DNA of 64,000 nt from Micractinium sp. NFX-FRZ (lineage: Eukaryota > Chlorophyta > Trebouxiophyceae > Chlorellales > Chlorellaceae): the NCBI GenBank assembly GCA_029339195.1, contig JAPTJF010000198.1, positions 40,542-104,541 on the forward strand, read 5' to 3'. Every line of letters begins with the position of its first letter. Positions within the stretch are counted from its first letter, which is position 1. A program made the translations under genes and the position numbers. The notes under the pieces are model-generated. The model was given only the letters and a program-made list of their open reading frames with translations, was not told the origin of the DNA and searched no databases. Shown here in pieces: positions 22,129 to 33,400 of this stretch.

Positions 22129-24160
22129 TCAGAGCTTGCCGGAGCGCTTGAGGAAGGCCAGCTGCTCAGGGGAGAAGGTCTGGCCTGCACCCGCGTCAGA
22201 GGCGGGAGAGGAAGAGGCACCAGGGGAGGCCCTGCCGGACTTGCCACCGCCCGCCTTGGAGCTCTTGGGGGCAGCAGCGGCAGCGGAGGAGGCGGAGGGA
22301 GGGAAGAAAGGGGTGGCAGCTGGCTCAGGGGTAGGGGGCTTGGGGGACGGGGCGGCCAGCTTGGGGCGGAAAGAGGGGCGCTTGGCTGCGGGCTTGGCGG
22401 AAGCAGAGGCAGGCTTGGCGGGTGCAAAGCCCATGCTGGCAGTCTTGGCAACAGCCGGACGGCCCTGGCCCTGCAGGCAGGCGAGCGGATGCGGGGCGCA
22501 GAGGCGAGGGGTCAGCCAGGGGACCGGCGGCATTACACACGCGCAATCCAAGACCGTCCTCTCCTTGCCGGGCACACCTTACACACATTCAGCCACTGCA
22601 TGCGCTTCAGCTGCCCATTTCCCTGCCCCTGCCCTTGCTTGCCCCCAGCTTAAGCGGCCCCAGGCACACATGCTGCCCTGCGCACCTTGCCAGCAGCCGC
22701 CAGCTGGGCCATCGGCGCCGGGCTCTGCTGCCGCTCCTCCACGGCCGCCTCATCCGCAGCAATCACGGCCTCCACCTCTGCCTCCGCCTCCGGAGACAGC
22801 TTCAGCACAGCTGCCCCACGCCTGCCGCCGGCCTTGCGCGCAGCGCGCACAGGCACAGGCGCGGGCAGCTCCTCCTCAGCCGCCGCCTCCTCCTCAGCAG
22901 CAGCGGGCACAGGGGCAGGGGCGGCGGCGGCGGCAGGGGCGAGCGCCTGCAGCACAGCAGAGGCCTCTGCCGCCAGCGCTGCCCCCGTGGCAGCCGCCAC
23001 AGCCGCCACAGCCTCGCAGCCGGCCCGCTCCTCCTCCACGCTGCTCAGGATCTGGGTGAGGGCCACCGCTGCCTGGGTGGCCTGCTGCTCCTGGGGCGCA
23101 GCAAAGGGCTCGTCCCACTTGCCGACCAGCTGGGTGCTGCTGCTGCCGGCGGCCACGCTGAGCTGGCGGTTGAAGCAGGACTCCCAGGTGGCGCCGCTGC
23201 AGGGGCGGGGCGGGGGAGGCACCGGGAGGGAGCTGTGAGGGTATTGCGCAGTGCTTGAAGGCGCACCCGCCTGCAGCAGTTTGCATCCACATACAGAAGC
23301 GCTGGGGATTCGACCGACCAGACGCGAGTTGAGAACATGCAGAGCCTGCAAACTGAGCGGCATGGAGTGGGGGGGAGGGCGCGGCTGGCACGGTCGGCGT
23401 GCAAGGGGTGCCCAGGTGGGTGCAAGGCAGCGGGCACAGGGTACCGCTGAAGTACACTACACACGGATGCTCACCGGCGGGGGTCGGTCACCACAAACTT
23501 GTACTCCAGCTCAGCGCCAGCTGGCAGCTCCACGGTGGCGGTCCATGCGTGGCCCTCAGTCCACGTCAGCTTCAGGGTGCCCTCCAGCCCCCAGGCGCCC
23601 AGCTGCGGCAGGCTGCCCACCAGCAGCACCTGCTGCGCAAAGTGCACCTGCGGGTGAGGGGAAAGAAAGGAAGGCGGGGAGGGGAGAGACGCGGCAGGTG
23701 AGGTGGGCGCGGGGAGAAGGCAGGCTGCCTGGCTGCGAGCAGCGCGACATGGCATGTGCGACGCCGCGCCCCAGCTGGCGGCTCCCAGATCGCGTGTGCA
23801 TGCGCAACACACACAGCGATTTACAATCGCATTCCGGTGCGAGGCTCGGAAAAGTGAGCGCTGGGTGACAACCAACCACTTTCAAACCGACGTCGTGTCC
23901 GCCGCCCATTTAAACAGCATGGCGGGGGCTGAACTTGCCTTGTGGTTCATAACGAAGGTGACCGGGACGGTGGCGCGCTCCGTCTCCTGATCGAAGCCCT
24001 GGAAGGCCTGGATGGCGGGGCGGGCAACCCGGGAAGGGCGCGGGCCGGAGCGGCGCATGCGCGCGGCGGCAGCCAGGCCGGCAGGAGCAGGGGTGCTGCG
24101 GCTGCACGGCGCGACCCGGAGGGCCGCCATAGGGGCGTAGATCGCGGCTGCAGTCTGCAT
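22129..24160 (-). CDS. Plastid-targeted CBM20 starch-binding protein
   Basis: Four exons: 24160-23939, 23647-23475, 23196-22686 and 22470-22129, giving 415 aa. Residues 1-50 are rich in Ala, Arg and Ser and lack acids (MQTAAAIYAPMAALR...), a likely chloroplast transit peptide. A CBM20 fold follows at about 60-175: VPVTFVMNHKVHFAQQVLLV, then GSLPQLGAWG, the aromatic pair in LTWTEGHAWTATVELP, EYKFVV and GATWESCFNRQL. These carry the Trp residues that stack on starch. The rest is an acidic, Ala-rich disordered linker and a Lys/Pro/Ser-rich tail ending TFSPEQLAFLKRSGKL. No catalytic domain is present, so it is probably a starch-granule or pyrenoid-sheath binding or scaffold protein (inference). 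Intron 1 has a GC donor (AAG then GCAAGT). Confidence 0.82.
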
Positions 24161-24466
24161 GGCGGAGTGTGGAGGGTGTGTGGGATTCTAGAGCGCGGCG
24201 GAGAGGTCGGGAGGACGAGGCCTTCTGTTGAGCAGTGACAAAGCAGCGATCCAAACGAACGAAGTCGCTGTGGACAAGAGCTTGCGCCAGAAGGGAGAAA
24301 ATGTGCAAGACCTGGCCAGACCTGAGACTTTCAAATGACCAGGCGACGGCCAGCCTGGCGACTGCCAATGTGGCAAGCACAAATGCTGCCTGTCTGTTTC
24401 TGTCATCAGGCAGACATCAGCTTACATTTCAATAATCAAATATCAGTACAAAAAAAAGTGCAATAT
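24161..24466. other. Short intergenic region upstream of the CBM20 gene
   Basis: About 300 bases containing the 5' region of the minus-strand CBM20 gene and the 3' end of the next minus-strand gene. No ORF of interest. Confidence 0.6.
24422..24426 (-). terminator. TGTAA polyadenylation signal for the DNase II-CXC gene
   Basis: The complement reads TGTAA about 40 nt after the stop codon at 24467. Confidence 0.6.
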
Positions 24467-27400
24467 TCACGCCTCCTTGCAGTTTGTGCAGCCTGAGCAG
24501 GCACAGTGCGCGCCGCACGCCCGCCCTGCGCGCTGACAGCTGCACCGCCGGTCGCGGCAGCCCTTGGCACAGTTGCATCCCTGCTGACTGGCTGCTGCCC
24601 CCCTCGACTGGGTGCTGACCGCTGGCGCCGTCCCATCGCCTGATTTTCCTTCAGCTGCCGCCCCTGCTGCCTCTGGTACCGCCTCTGCCGCTGCTGCCGA
24701 ACTCTTGGCACTGTTGCCGTCTGCCTGCTGCTGCCCGCTGTGTGGGGGTGCCACTCGGGGAGCGGCTACAGCCGCCGCCGCCGCAGCAGCCGTCTGCATC
24801 AAGCGCTGGAATGCTGCCCCCATGGCAGCCACAGGAGATGGCATTGGGGAGGGGGGCACCCCGCCTGGCGCCGCAGGAGGTGCCGCCGCCAGCCCAACTG
24901 GCTCGTGCGCTGGCGGGGCGCCCGCACCCGCCTGCTGCGCTGGCCCATCAGCCAGTGGCAACGGTGCTGATGATGAGTCCAAAGCTACCTGCTGCGATGC
25001 TTTGCCTGCTGCCGCTGCCTGCAGGCTGTGCGCACACAGCCCCTTGCAGGCGCAGCGCTCGGAGCACGCGTGGCCCTTGCAGGCGCAGCGGAAGCGCCCG
25101 CAGTTCTCAGGCTTGCAACCACAAGCTGCGCTCGTCACCGCGCCAGGGCTGCTGCCTGCAGCTGCTGCCGCGTGCGCTTGGCTGCCGCCGCTGCCCTTGC
25201 CCTTTGTGCCACTGTTGCTAGCACCAGGAGATGCGCTGGCTACAGCCGCTGTGCTCGGCAGCGGCGGCGCAGCTGTGGCTGCTGCTGGCCCCTCCCCCTT
25301 GCCCTCCAGCTTGCCGTCGAGCAGGTGGAGCGCAGGTGCCGCCGATTTCATGGCTGCTGCAACCGCTGCCGCCTGCATCAGGTTGGGAATCGCAGCCGCC
25401 AAAGCAGCCAGCTGCGGCGGTGGCGCCGCTGGCGCTGCCGCTGCTTCCGTCGCTGGCACTGCTTCTGCCTCCTCAGCCGCTGCCGGTGCTGCCGCAGCTG
25501 GCACTGCTGCTGCCTCCTCGGCCGCTGCTCCGGCTGCTGCTGCTGCCATCTGCTGCACGCTGTACGCGCACTGCCCCTTGCACTTGCAGCGCTCCGAACA
25601 TACGTGCCCGCCACGCTTGCAGCCGCACTTGCCCTGCCCGCAGTTGCCGGGGCCGCAGTTGCATTTGGCTGAGCTGGCGCTGTCTGCTGCATCCCAGCTG
25701 GCATCCATGCTGCCCATGCTGCTCCCCATGCTGCCGCTCACGCTCATGCTGCCACCCATGCTCATGCTGCCAGCCTGCGTGGCCATGCGCCGCCGCCCGC
25801 CGCCCACGCTGCCGCCAGGTGTCCCTCCCACGACCGCGCTCATTCCGCCGCTGCCGCTGCTGAAAGGCCCGCCAGGCCTGAAGGCGACAGCATTGCTGGC
25901 TGCTGCGTGCTGCATGCTGCCAGCCGCGCCCTGGTAGCCAGGCTGCTCCGGCGGTGCTCCATCCTCCCACCGCGCCTCCAGCAGATCCACCACCCTGCCA
26001 AAGGAGTCCCACAGGCGGGCGTCTTCAATCACAACGCCGCCGCCGCCGCGCTTCGTCTGGCTGCACCGGGTGACAGGGTGACAGGTGGGCAGCGTGTGTT
26101 CACGTATGGTTGTGGACGCTGCGCATCAAGGTGGATGCAGCTGCAGGCAGTTGCGTTGTGGGCGGGCTGCCTCCGGCCTCCCAGCAAGCACCACTGCCAG
26201 CGCACATGCCCACCCTGACCTTCAGGCCACGCTATGAGGACCTAAGCAGACCTATATGTGCCCACTCCACTCCACCTTCTGAGCTCAGGTTCATGCCCCC
26301 AAATGGCCACCTTAATGTGTGTGCCCCACCCCATGTGTGCCCACCAAACTCACTCGGAGGTGCGGTTGAGGTCGCCGATGACCACCAGCGGGCGGTCGCG
26401 GTGCACGCCCCACTTGCCGTGGTCCTTGGTGGTCCGGTGCGGCTGCGCGCTATCCGGCAGCCGGATCTGCGCCAGGGGGCGGGGGGAGGGACACAGAGGG
26501 TGGAAGGACCGTGAGTGCTGTGAGGCAGCGCAGCGGAGGAGGCGGGCTGGGCGATGCCCTGGCCCCCGCTGCAACCACCACGATGCCTCACAGCCCAGGT
26601 TGCGGCCCCCGCTCAGAGCAAACGCCAAGTGGATGAGATGCGCGCACGCCGGGCGGGCAGCCCGATTGCTGAGCTGGCCGACATGCCTGCAGGACGTTGT
26701 CCACATTGTCGGTGCTGCCAAACGTGTCCACATCCGCCTTGCCATTCAGCCACGTCTGCACATCATGCAAGGCAGCAGCGAGGGACGCACACACCTTGAA
26801 GAAAGCGGCTGAGAAGGATTGGGGGCTTCCAGCTATACTGGAGGTGAGCAGGTGTGAGGCTGCTGCAACACAGGTGCAAGCCTGCAGGCAGGCCCCTGCG
26901 GCTCCTGCCAAGGAAAAGCCATCCAGAAACTGGAGCTGTAGCTAGCAGCACCCTGTGTCCCACCTGGACCCGCCAGGTGCCAGTGAAGGGGTCTGTGATT
27001 GCCAGCGCGTCCTCGTAAAAGTCGAGGCCGGTGGGCCTGCCGGGGGAGGCGAGCGGGCACACACGGAAACAAAGACCACTTTTGAGAAGAGCTGCATGGC
27101 GCACATGTTGACTGCCCTCGTGAAATGGCAGGCCAGTGAGCCAGTGAGGGTGGGACAGGGGAGGGGCACAGCGGGATGGTGCTTTTGAATTTAAACTGCA
27201 CACCAAGCCGGTTTCCCAAGCAAGCGGCACAGCCCGAAGGCACAGCCCAAACAACTGGGTGTGGCAGCAGAGTGCGGGCGGGAGCAGGCAGCGGGCACCA
27301 TATCAGTCAGCAGTGCCCCACCTGCCCCCCTGGCGTGTGCGGCTCCACCCGCCGTGCTTGGCCAGGTGCCACATGCCCGGCGCCAGCTGGATGAGGGAGG

Positions 27401-28789
27401 GCGGCTGGCTGGGGGGCACCGGCAGCGAGGTTCCGTACCTGCAGGTGAGCGGGGGCACTGTCTGGTGGGTGGGTGGGTGGGAGGGTGCCTGGGCTGGGGC
27501 TTTTGAGTTTACTGGCTCCAGAGCCACCAGACAGATGCAATGGCAAGAGGCTGAGCATCACTATAAAGGGCAGGGCCAGGCAGTGCGAGGCCGGAGGCCG
27601 CCTATGCCGCACAGCTGGCGTTACTGTGCAAGCGCTGCCAGCCCACCTGGCCTCGCCAAAGGGCCACACATTCTTCTCCTCATCGGCGGTCACGCTTGCC
27701 AGGTACACACAGGGGTTCATCAACGTGACGTTGCCTGCTCAAGGGTGCAAACATTGGCATTACTTTAGTCACTCTGCCTAGAGGGCTCTGCAATAAGCAG
27801 CGTGCAGTACCATGTGCCCTGCCGCACGCTCCCCTGACAACAACAGGAGTGAGCACGCAGTCAGGAGGGCAGGAGCAACGTACAGTGTCCAACAGCAGTA
27901 AGGGCAGGCATGGCAGCAGTGCAAACCAGGCAGCGGTGCACCAAGGCGAGAGCGGCACACTCACGGCAGATGTGCTTGGTCAGCTCGGGCGTGCGCTCAA
28001 GGGACACCCACACAAAGCTCTGCCCATTCTTGACCGACGTGGGCACCAGCGGCGAGAGGGCGCTGTCACTGAAGGCCGCCGGCCAGTCGGGGATGGAGTG
28101 CACCAGCCAGCCAAGCCGCGTGGGGCTCCAGGCCAGGATGCCTTTGCAGTGCCCAAACTTGGCGCCCGCGTTGATTTCGGGCGGGTCGTCGTTGTAGCAC
28201 ACCCACCCCCGCCAGCCCTGCAGCACCAGGGGCAGTGGTGTGCCTGAGGTCAAATAAGCGTGGCAGAATATTGTGGCAGGTGACCATCTGTTGCGTACCC
28301 ACGCCCCGTGCCGCAAAGGGTGCCTGTGCGGTCGAGTGCAGAGCGGTGGTGGGCTGGGAGTGTGTGGACAAAAGGCAGGTGCTGCAGCTGGGCCAGCACA
28401 TGGGCAGGGAAGCTGTAGAACGGGTGTGGGACCCCACCTGTGCACCCTTTAACCAAACTTGCCTGGCGCAGCAGCCGGTTCTGCAGCCACACGTCAACAT
28501 CGGCTTCCTCCCAGCTCCCTTCGCCATCGCTGCCAACCACCAGCACCTGCCGGCAGCCGGGCCGCTTCAAAGCGGCGCACCACGCGACGGCTGTGTCCAG
28601 CGCCAGCCCTTGAAACTGAGCTACCAATCCCGGGCTGATGGCTGCTTCTGCCAGGCTGCGGCTGTGGGCATGTGCGTCTGACGAGGGTGCAATTGTTGCT
28701 GTGGACATGGCCGCTGGCGAAGGCGGGGCGGCGGCGTGCGCCACCGCCTGGGCGGCGGCGGCGGCAGGCAAAGTTGCTGTGGCAGGCAT
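24467..28789 (-). CDS. DNase II family nuclease fused to three CXC cysteine-rich modules
   Basis: Eight exons: 28789-28463, 28217-27965, 27734-27647, 27438-27322, 27036-26964, 26755-26687, 26466-26354 and 26060-24467, giving 877 aa in one frame. The first ~370 residues follow the DNase II fold in order: VCYNDDPP, the first catalytic HxK in FGHCKG (His132, Lys134), LVHSIPDWP, the second HxK in KDHGKWGVH (His325, Lys327), then VVIGDLNR and RGGGG. Both histidine motifs needed for acid endonuclease activity are kept. DNase II normally ends near here. This protein instead continues ~500 residues: Met/Ser/Gly-rich, then Ala/Pro-rich linkers carrying Cys modules at about 480-511, 660-689 and 842-874, patterned CxC...CxC...CSERCxCKGxC like CXC zinc-binding DNA-binding domains. 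No classical signal peptide is evident. Introns 1 and 6 appear to use GC donors. A GT donor 4 nt downstream is possible for intron 1. Confidence 0.83.
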
Positions 28790-29484
28790 TCAACCGTGCC
28801 GCTGTTGCGGCTGCTGCTAATTGCTGATATTGATGACAGCCGCTTCACGCTGGCAGCGATGCAAATGGCATTAAGCAGCGCAAGGGGGGAAGAGTGCGCG
28901 CCGTCCGGTGTCCTGGCGAAAAATGTGTCGGCGGCCGCCTGCAAGAAAATTGACCAGACACCAATTCCGAATTGCAGCTAACCAACCTGCCGCAGCAGCC
29001 TGCGCTAGTCGAAGAGAGAGAAGTGGGCTGCCGTGGAGCTCTCCTGACCTGTGCACGCCACAATAAATAGTTCTCTTTAGTAAACCGCGTTTGCAGGCAC
29101 CGACACCGCAAGATGCAGCGCAACACCCGGACAGAACGGCACAGCAGCATGGCGCAGCGCACAGCGGGCGGCACCGCCGTCCCAGCCTTTGGAATGCCCA
29201 TGCAGACTAGATGCAGGCCACCCTCTTCCGCAAGTTTTGGTCAGGAACATGGGTTTTCAGGAGCGTGGTGCCTTGCAATCGCCCCGCTGTGCAGCCAAGC
29301 AAGTGCACAGGCGGGTGCTGGAAGCCGGGTGAACGCTGCGGCAGCTGAGTGCAGCTGCCGGCGGGCATCCTCGACTGCACACCTTCCCTGCACACAGAGC
29401 ATTTGAAACGCGCTGACAGTCACTCACCACGAACCACACAGCACAAGTATTTTACAGTTCCAAGCAGCAGGACAGGCAGGCGCA
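28790..29484. other. Divergent promoter region
   Basis: About 700 bases between divergent starts at 28789 (minus) and 29485 (plus). No supported gene. Short ORFs on both strands have no recognisable content. Confidence 0.55.
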
Positions 29485-29947
29485 ATGTCATCACATCGTG
29501 TGGTGTTCATGCTCATGGGGCTCCTGGCGCTTTCCCATGCCGGGTGCGCGGCAGCAATAGGATGGAAACTGCGCCATCTTGAGAAATCGGCACAGCTTGC
29601 CTTGCACATGCCTCTAGGGCAGCGGGCGGCCTGCTCAACCCTGCCGACGCTGCCTGCACAGCCCCAGCGCCCTGTCTCACAGCCTCGCTCCCCTCCCACC
29701 GTTCCCCCCCCTGCCTCGTTGCCCTTGACCGCTGTGCAGGCACGCCGTCCGTACCTTCCCGCCTGGGGCCACGCCCACCGTGCCAGCAGACGCCAAGGCA
29801 GCACCCGCCACATCCTGCCCTGAGCCAGTGGCCTGTTTTGTCGACCCCTGCGTCACGGCACCTCCCTGCCCAGATGGGCAGGTGTGTGTGGCGGACTATT
29901 GCCACGGCACTTGCCAGGCGCTTTGTGTTCCGCGCTTCAGGGGCTAG
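29485..29947 (+). CDS. Small secreted cysteine-rich protein
   Basis: Two exons, 29485-29543 and 29740-29947, giving 88 aa. Exon 1 is a near-perfect signal peptide: MSSHR, a hydrophobic core VVFMLMGLLAL, then SHA as a likely cleavage site. The mature part is Pro/Ala-rich followed by a compact cysteine cluster (CPEPVACFVDPC, APPCPDGQVCVADYCHGTC, ALC), with nine cysteines. The CPDGQVCVADYCHGTC pattern resembles a class of small algal extracellular Cys-rich proteins. Function unknown. The donor (GTGCGC) and acceptor (GCTGTGCAG) close in phase. Without splicing, the open frame loses all the cysteines, which supports the intron. Confidence 0.68.
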
Positions 29948-30483
29948 GCGCCAGTGGGCGGCTTAGGTCGCCCCCTGTGCCGGCTGGGCAGCTGCAGGCA
30001 GCTGCCGGCTGGGCAGCCACGGTGCTGATGCTCTGAAGCATCTGGAATGTCTGTGTGTTTGAAATATGCAAAACAAGGTCAGCCTTATTTTTGACCTGTT
30101 CCCGTGCAGCCTTCCTACCCTGCATTGTCTGTCCCCCTGTGCATGTCGTGTCCGCTACTTGCCCGTGTAGCGCTGCCCCCCTGTGTAATGCCAAATTGAA
30201 TCGGCCAGGCAGAGCTGTTCTACCAGAATGCGCAGCCATACATGTCATTGTGCAAGATAGGTCCTCATCAGTACCCTCAGTCTCGGGGCTGCAGCTTCCC
30301 AGTCAAAAGATGCCCAATCGCATCTGCCGCCCTCCCGCCTCCCCGCCAGCGGAGCGCTCGCTGGCGTCACTTGTGTGCATCCCTCTGGGCCCTCTCGTGC
30401 AGCCCTTACTCACCCGTGTGAACTTGACCGCCGATACAACCGTCTCGAGCGCTTCAGGGACCGCAGCAGAGGCCGGCAGCACC
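29948..30483. other. Intergenic region upstream of the truncated MSH2
   Basis: About 540 bases. I searched all frames for the missing MSH2 N-terminal domains and found none. TGTAA at 30184-30188 may end the small secreted-protein gene. Confidence 0.55.
30184..30188 (+). terminator. TGTAA signal, candidate 3' end of the secreted-protein gene
   Basis: TGTAA about 240 nt past the stop at 29947. Confidence 0.4.
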
Positions 30484-33400
30484 ATGGCGGAGACGGCCTC
30501 GCGCGAGGAGGAGATGCTGGACGCCGGTGAGCATTGCGATTGGTCTGGAAGTACATTAAAACCTTTTCCAGATGCATTAGGGCCGGTACACCGCCAGCGC
30601 AAGGATTTTGAAACAAGAGCGGAGCCCGCCAGGCCCGTTTGCTAGCACGGTCGTCCTGACCGCTCTCTACTCAGTACCGCGATACTAGGGGATATCGCAG
30701 CAGCGCCGCTCGACGACCCACTCTGCCGCTGCCCACCTGCCGCCGCCCGCTGCCGCCCGCCTTGCCAATGCCCCAGGCGACCTGGAGCTTGAGGACTCTT
30801 CGGAACACATGCGGATGGATGCCGCCGTGGAGAGCGCGCTCAACGTGCTGCCCTCCAACACAGACGCCGCCACCTCCTTCTCCTTGTATGGGCTCCTCAA
30901 CAAGGCGCAGACGGCGATGGGCAAGGCACTGCTCAAGGTGGGTGCTGGGCTGTGGGTGCTCGGGCTTGCTCCTACACTTCCTGCTTCTGCATCTGCCACT
31001 CTTGCGCTAGCGTCTTGCGCAACATCATCGCTCACTCCTCCTGCTTTGGTTAAATGTGCTGAGTGGGGTTGCCGTGCACACGGTGCTCCGAGCCACTGCT
31101 GCACCCAGCCAGCCCGCCTGGCCCCCAGCCACCCTCCCTTGTTTGCATCCTCTGCCCCCTCCAGGCCTGGCTGAAGCGCCCGCTGGTCGATCTGGAGGCA
31201 ATTGGGGCGCGGCACGATGTGGTGGAGGCGCTGCATGGGGATGCTCAGCTGAGGGCAGACCTGCGGGGGCTGCACCTGCGGGGTGAGACGCCTGCCTGCC
31301 CTTGATTGGCCTGCTTTGGGCTTGCACTCTGCTGCCTGCGGCGTGCGTTGCTTGCCTGCATTTCTTGGATGCCGCTGTGCCCTGCGGCGTGATGGAGTCA
31401 GCGTGGGTGAGGCATGAGGCCTGGCGGCGTGACGTGGTGGAGGCGCTGCATGGGCCTTATCAGTTGAGGGCAGGAGCCGTGTCAACTGCACCCACCCAAC
31501 TCCACCCTCTACCCACCTTCCTCTTGTTTACCTTCCAGGCCTGCCCGACCTGGGCAAGCTGTGCGGCAAGCTGGAGCGGCAGCGCATCAGCCTGCAGGAG
31601 CTGTGCCTGCTGTACCGGGCCAGCGCCAAGCTGCCGCAGGTGGAGGACGCGGTGCGCGCCCACGAGGGCCCCCGCGCGGCGCTGCTGGCGGAGAAGTGAG
31701 TAGGGGGGGCGGGGAGGTGAGGCCAGGCGGCAGGCTGCCAGCTGGAAGAAGCAGGTTTGCTGTAACTCCGGGCTGGGGCCCGCATTCCAGGCCACCTAGC
31801 TTAGCAAGTTTGAGGGGCTGCTCTCCGCTTCTTCGAGCCTTACTTAGGCGCTGCTCTCCACGACCCCACCTTGCACGCTGTTCCCACTGAATCGCCCTTC
31901 TCTTGCCTCCCCCTTCCCCCCTCCCCGTCCTCACCTTGCCCATTTCACAAGCAGGTTTGCCGACCCCCTGGCCGACGCCCACTCCCCCGACCGCCTCGGC
32001 AAGTTTGAGGAGCTGCTGGAGGCGGCGGTGGACATGGCGCGGGTGCCCGACGAATACGTCATCTCCCCCACCTACGACGCGGTAGGCTTCTTGTGTGTGT
32101 GTCGAGTCGGGGCGTGCGGGCGGGTTTGCAACAGGGTGGCATGCTGAAGTTGGACCCAGACGCAGCGATCTCGCCCACCCCGTGGTTTGATGGGTGCAGT
32201 TTCAATCTTTGAGTTGAACTCCCTGAGCAGAGGGGAGGGCGGTGGCATGGCACTGGTGCTTCATGATGTCTGTCCGCTCTTTCACGGCTTGGAGGACTTG
32301 CATGCCTTCTTCAATCAGGAGGTGGGAGCTGCCTGCCCACCACCTATCGCGTGAGCCACCCTCCCCTCTCCTCTGTTCACCCACGTCGCCCTGCCCATCC
32401 CGTCACCCCCCTCCCACCCCGCAGGGCCTGGGCGACCTGGATGCTGAGAAGCAGGAGGTGGAGGGGCAGCTGGCTGACCTGGCGGCGGCGGCGGCCAAGG
32501 ACCTGGGGCTAGTGCTGGACAAAACGCTCAAGTGAGCTGGAACGGGGGCTTGATGGGCCTTGTCATGTAGGGGGATGGGCTGTAGGTTCGGCGAGTGTGG
32601 CTGTGTGTGTGGCTGTGCCCTGGGACTGTTGCTGCTGCGGGACACGCGCTGGCGATGTGTCCCGAGGAGAGTCGGCGCCACTAGGACATAACAGGGTGGC
32701 AGCTTGCCTGGCCAGGGTGGCACCATGCCAAGGGTGCACACCGTGTGTCGTGTTGACAACCTGCCCGCGACTGCAGGATGGACTGGCACAAGCAGGGCAA
32801 CCAGCGGCTGCGCTGCCTGCGCATCACCGCCAAGGAGGAGAAGATTGTGAGGAAGCACCTGCAGGTGGGCGGCAGGCCTCGTGGTGCTGTGTGCTTCAAA
32901 TGCTGTTCCCTGCATGCACCATGCTCAGTGCTGGGTGTATCATACACATAGCTCAATTCAAGGTCAGGTGGGGGAGGAGCAGCCGGGGGCAGAGCCCAGG
33001 AGGGCAGGAGTGCGGGGAAGCATCTGCCGGTGGGTGGCTGGGAAGGGAGAGAAGAGTGGGGTGCACACGGATTCGCCACACCTCTTCTCTTGTGTCCGCC
33101 TCCCCCCCTCAACACACAGGCGCGGTACCAGGAGCTGGAGGTGAAGAAGGACGGCATGAAGTTCCTGAACAAGCCCATGAAGGCGGCCGCACAGCGCCTG
33201 CAGCAGCTGAGCGGCGAGTACGAGCGGCGGCAGGCGGAGCTGCTGGCCCAGGTGTGGTTCGTAAAGAAACAGCCGCTTGGTTTGGTGTTGTGAGCAAGTT
33301 GAAGTCAAGTTAGGGTGCTGGCGGGTGCAGCTGCTGCTGTAGGTGGCGCTCTGGCTGCGCCTTGCCTCATCCCGCTCTTCATTGCCCCAGCCTCTGTTTC

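Noticed and set aside
24612..25937. Long plus-strand ORF (441 codons) opposite the DNase II-CXC last exon
   Set aside because: Antisense shadow. Ala/Cys/Pro-rich nonsense composition, while the minus strand chains in phase to seven upstream nuclease exons.
26764..26860. Upstream extension of DNase II exon 6 (SFSAAFFKVCASLAAALHDVQ)
   Set aside because: In frame, but the family alignment runs directly from TWRVQ to TWLNGK. The acceptor GATGTGCAG before ACG fits better.
28260..28462. Readthrough of exon 1 of the DNase II gene (VKGCTGGVPHPFYSFPAH)
   Set aside because: Open for a while, but it does not match the family, and the spliced model restores the YND motif directly.
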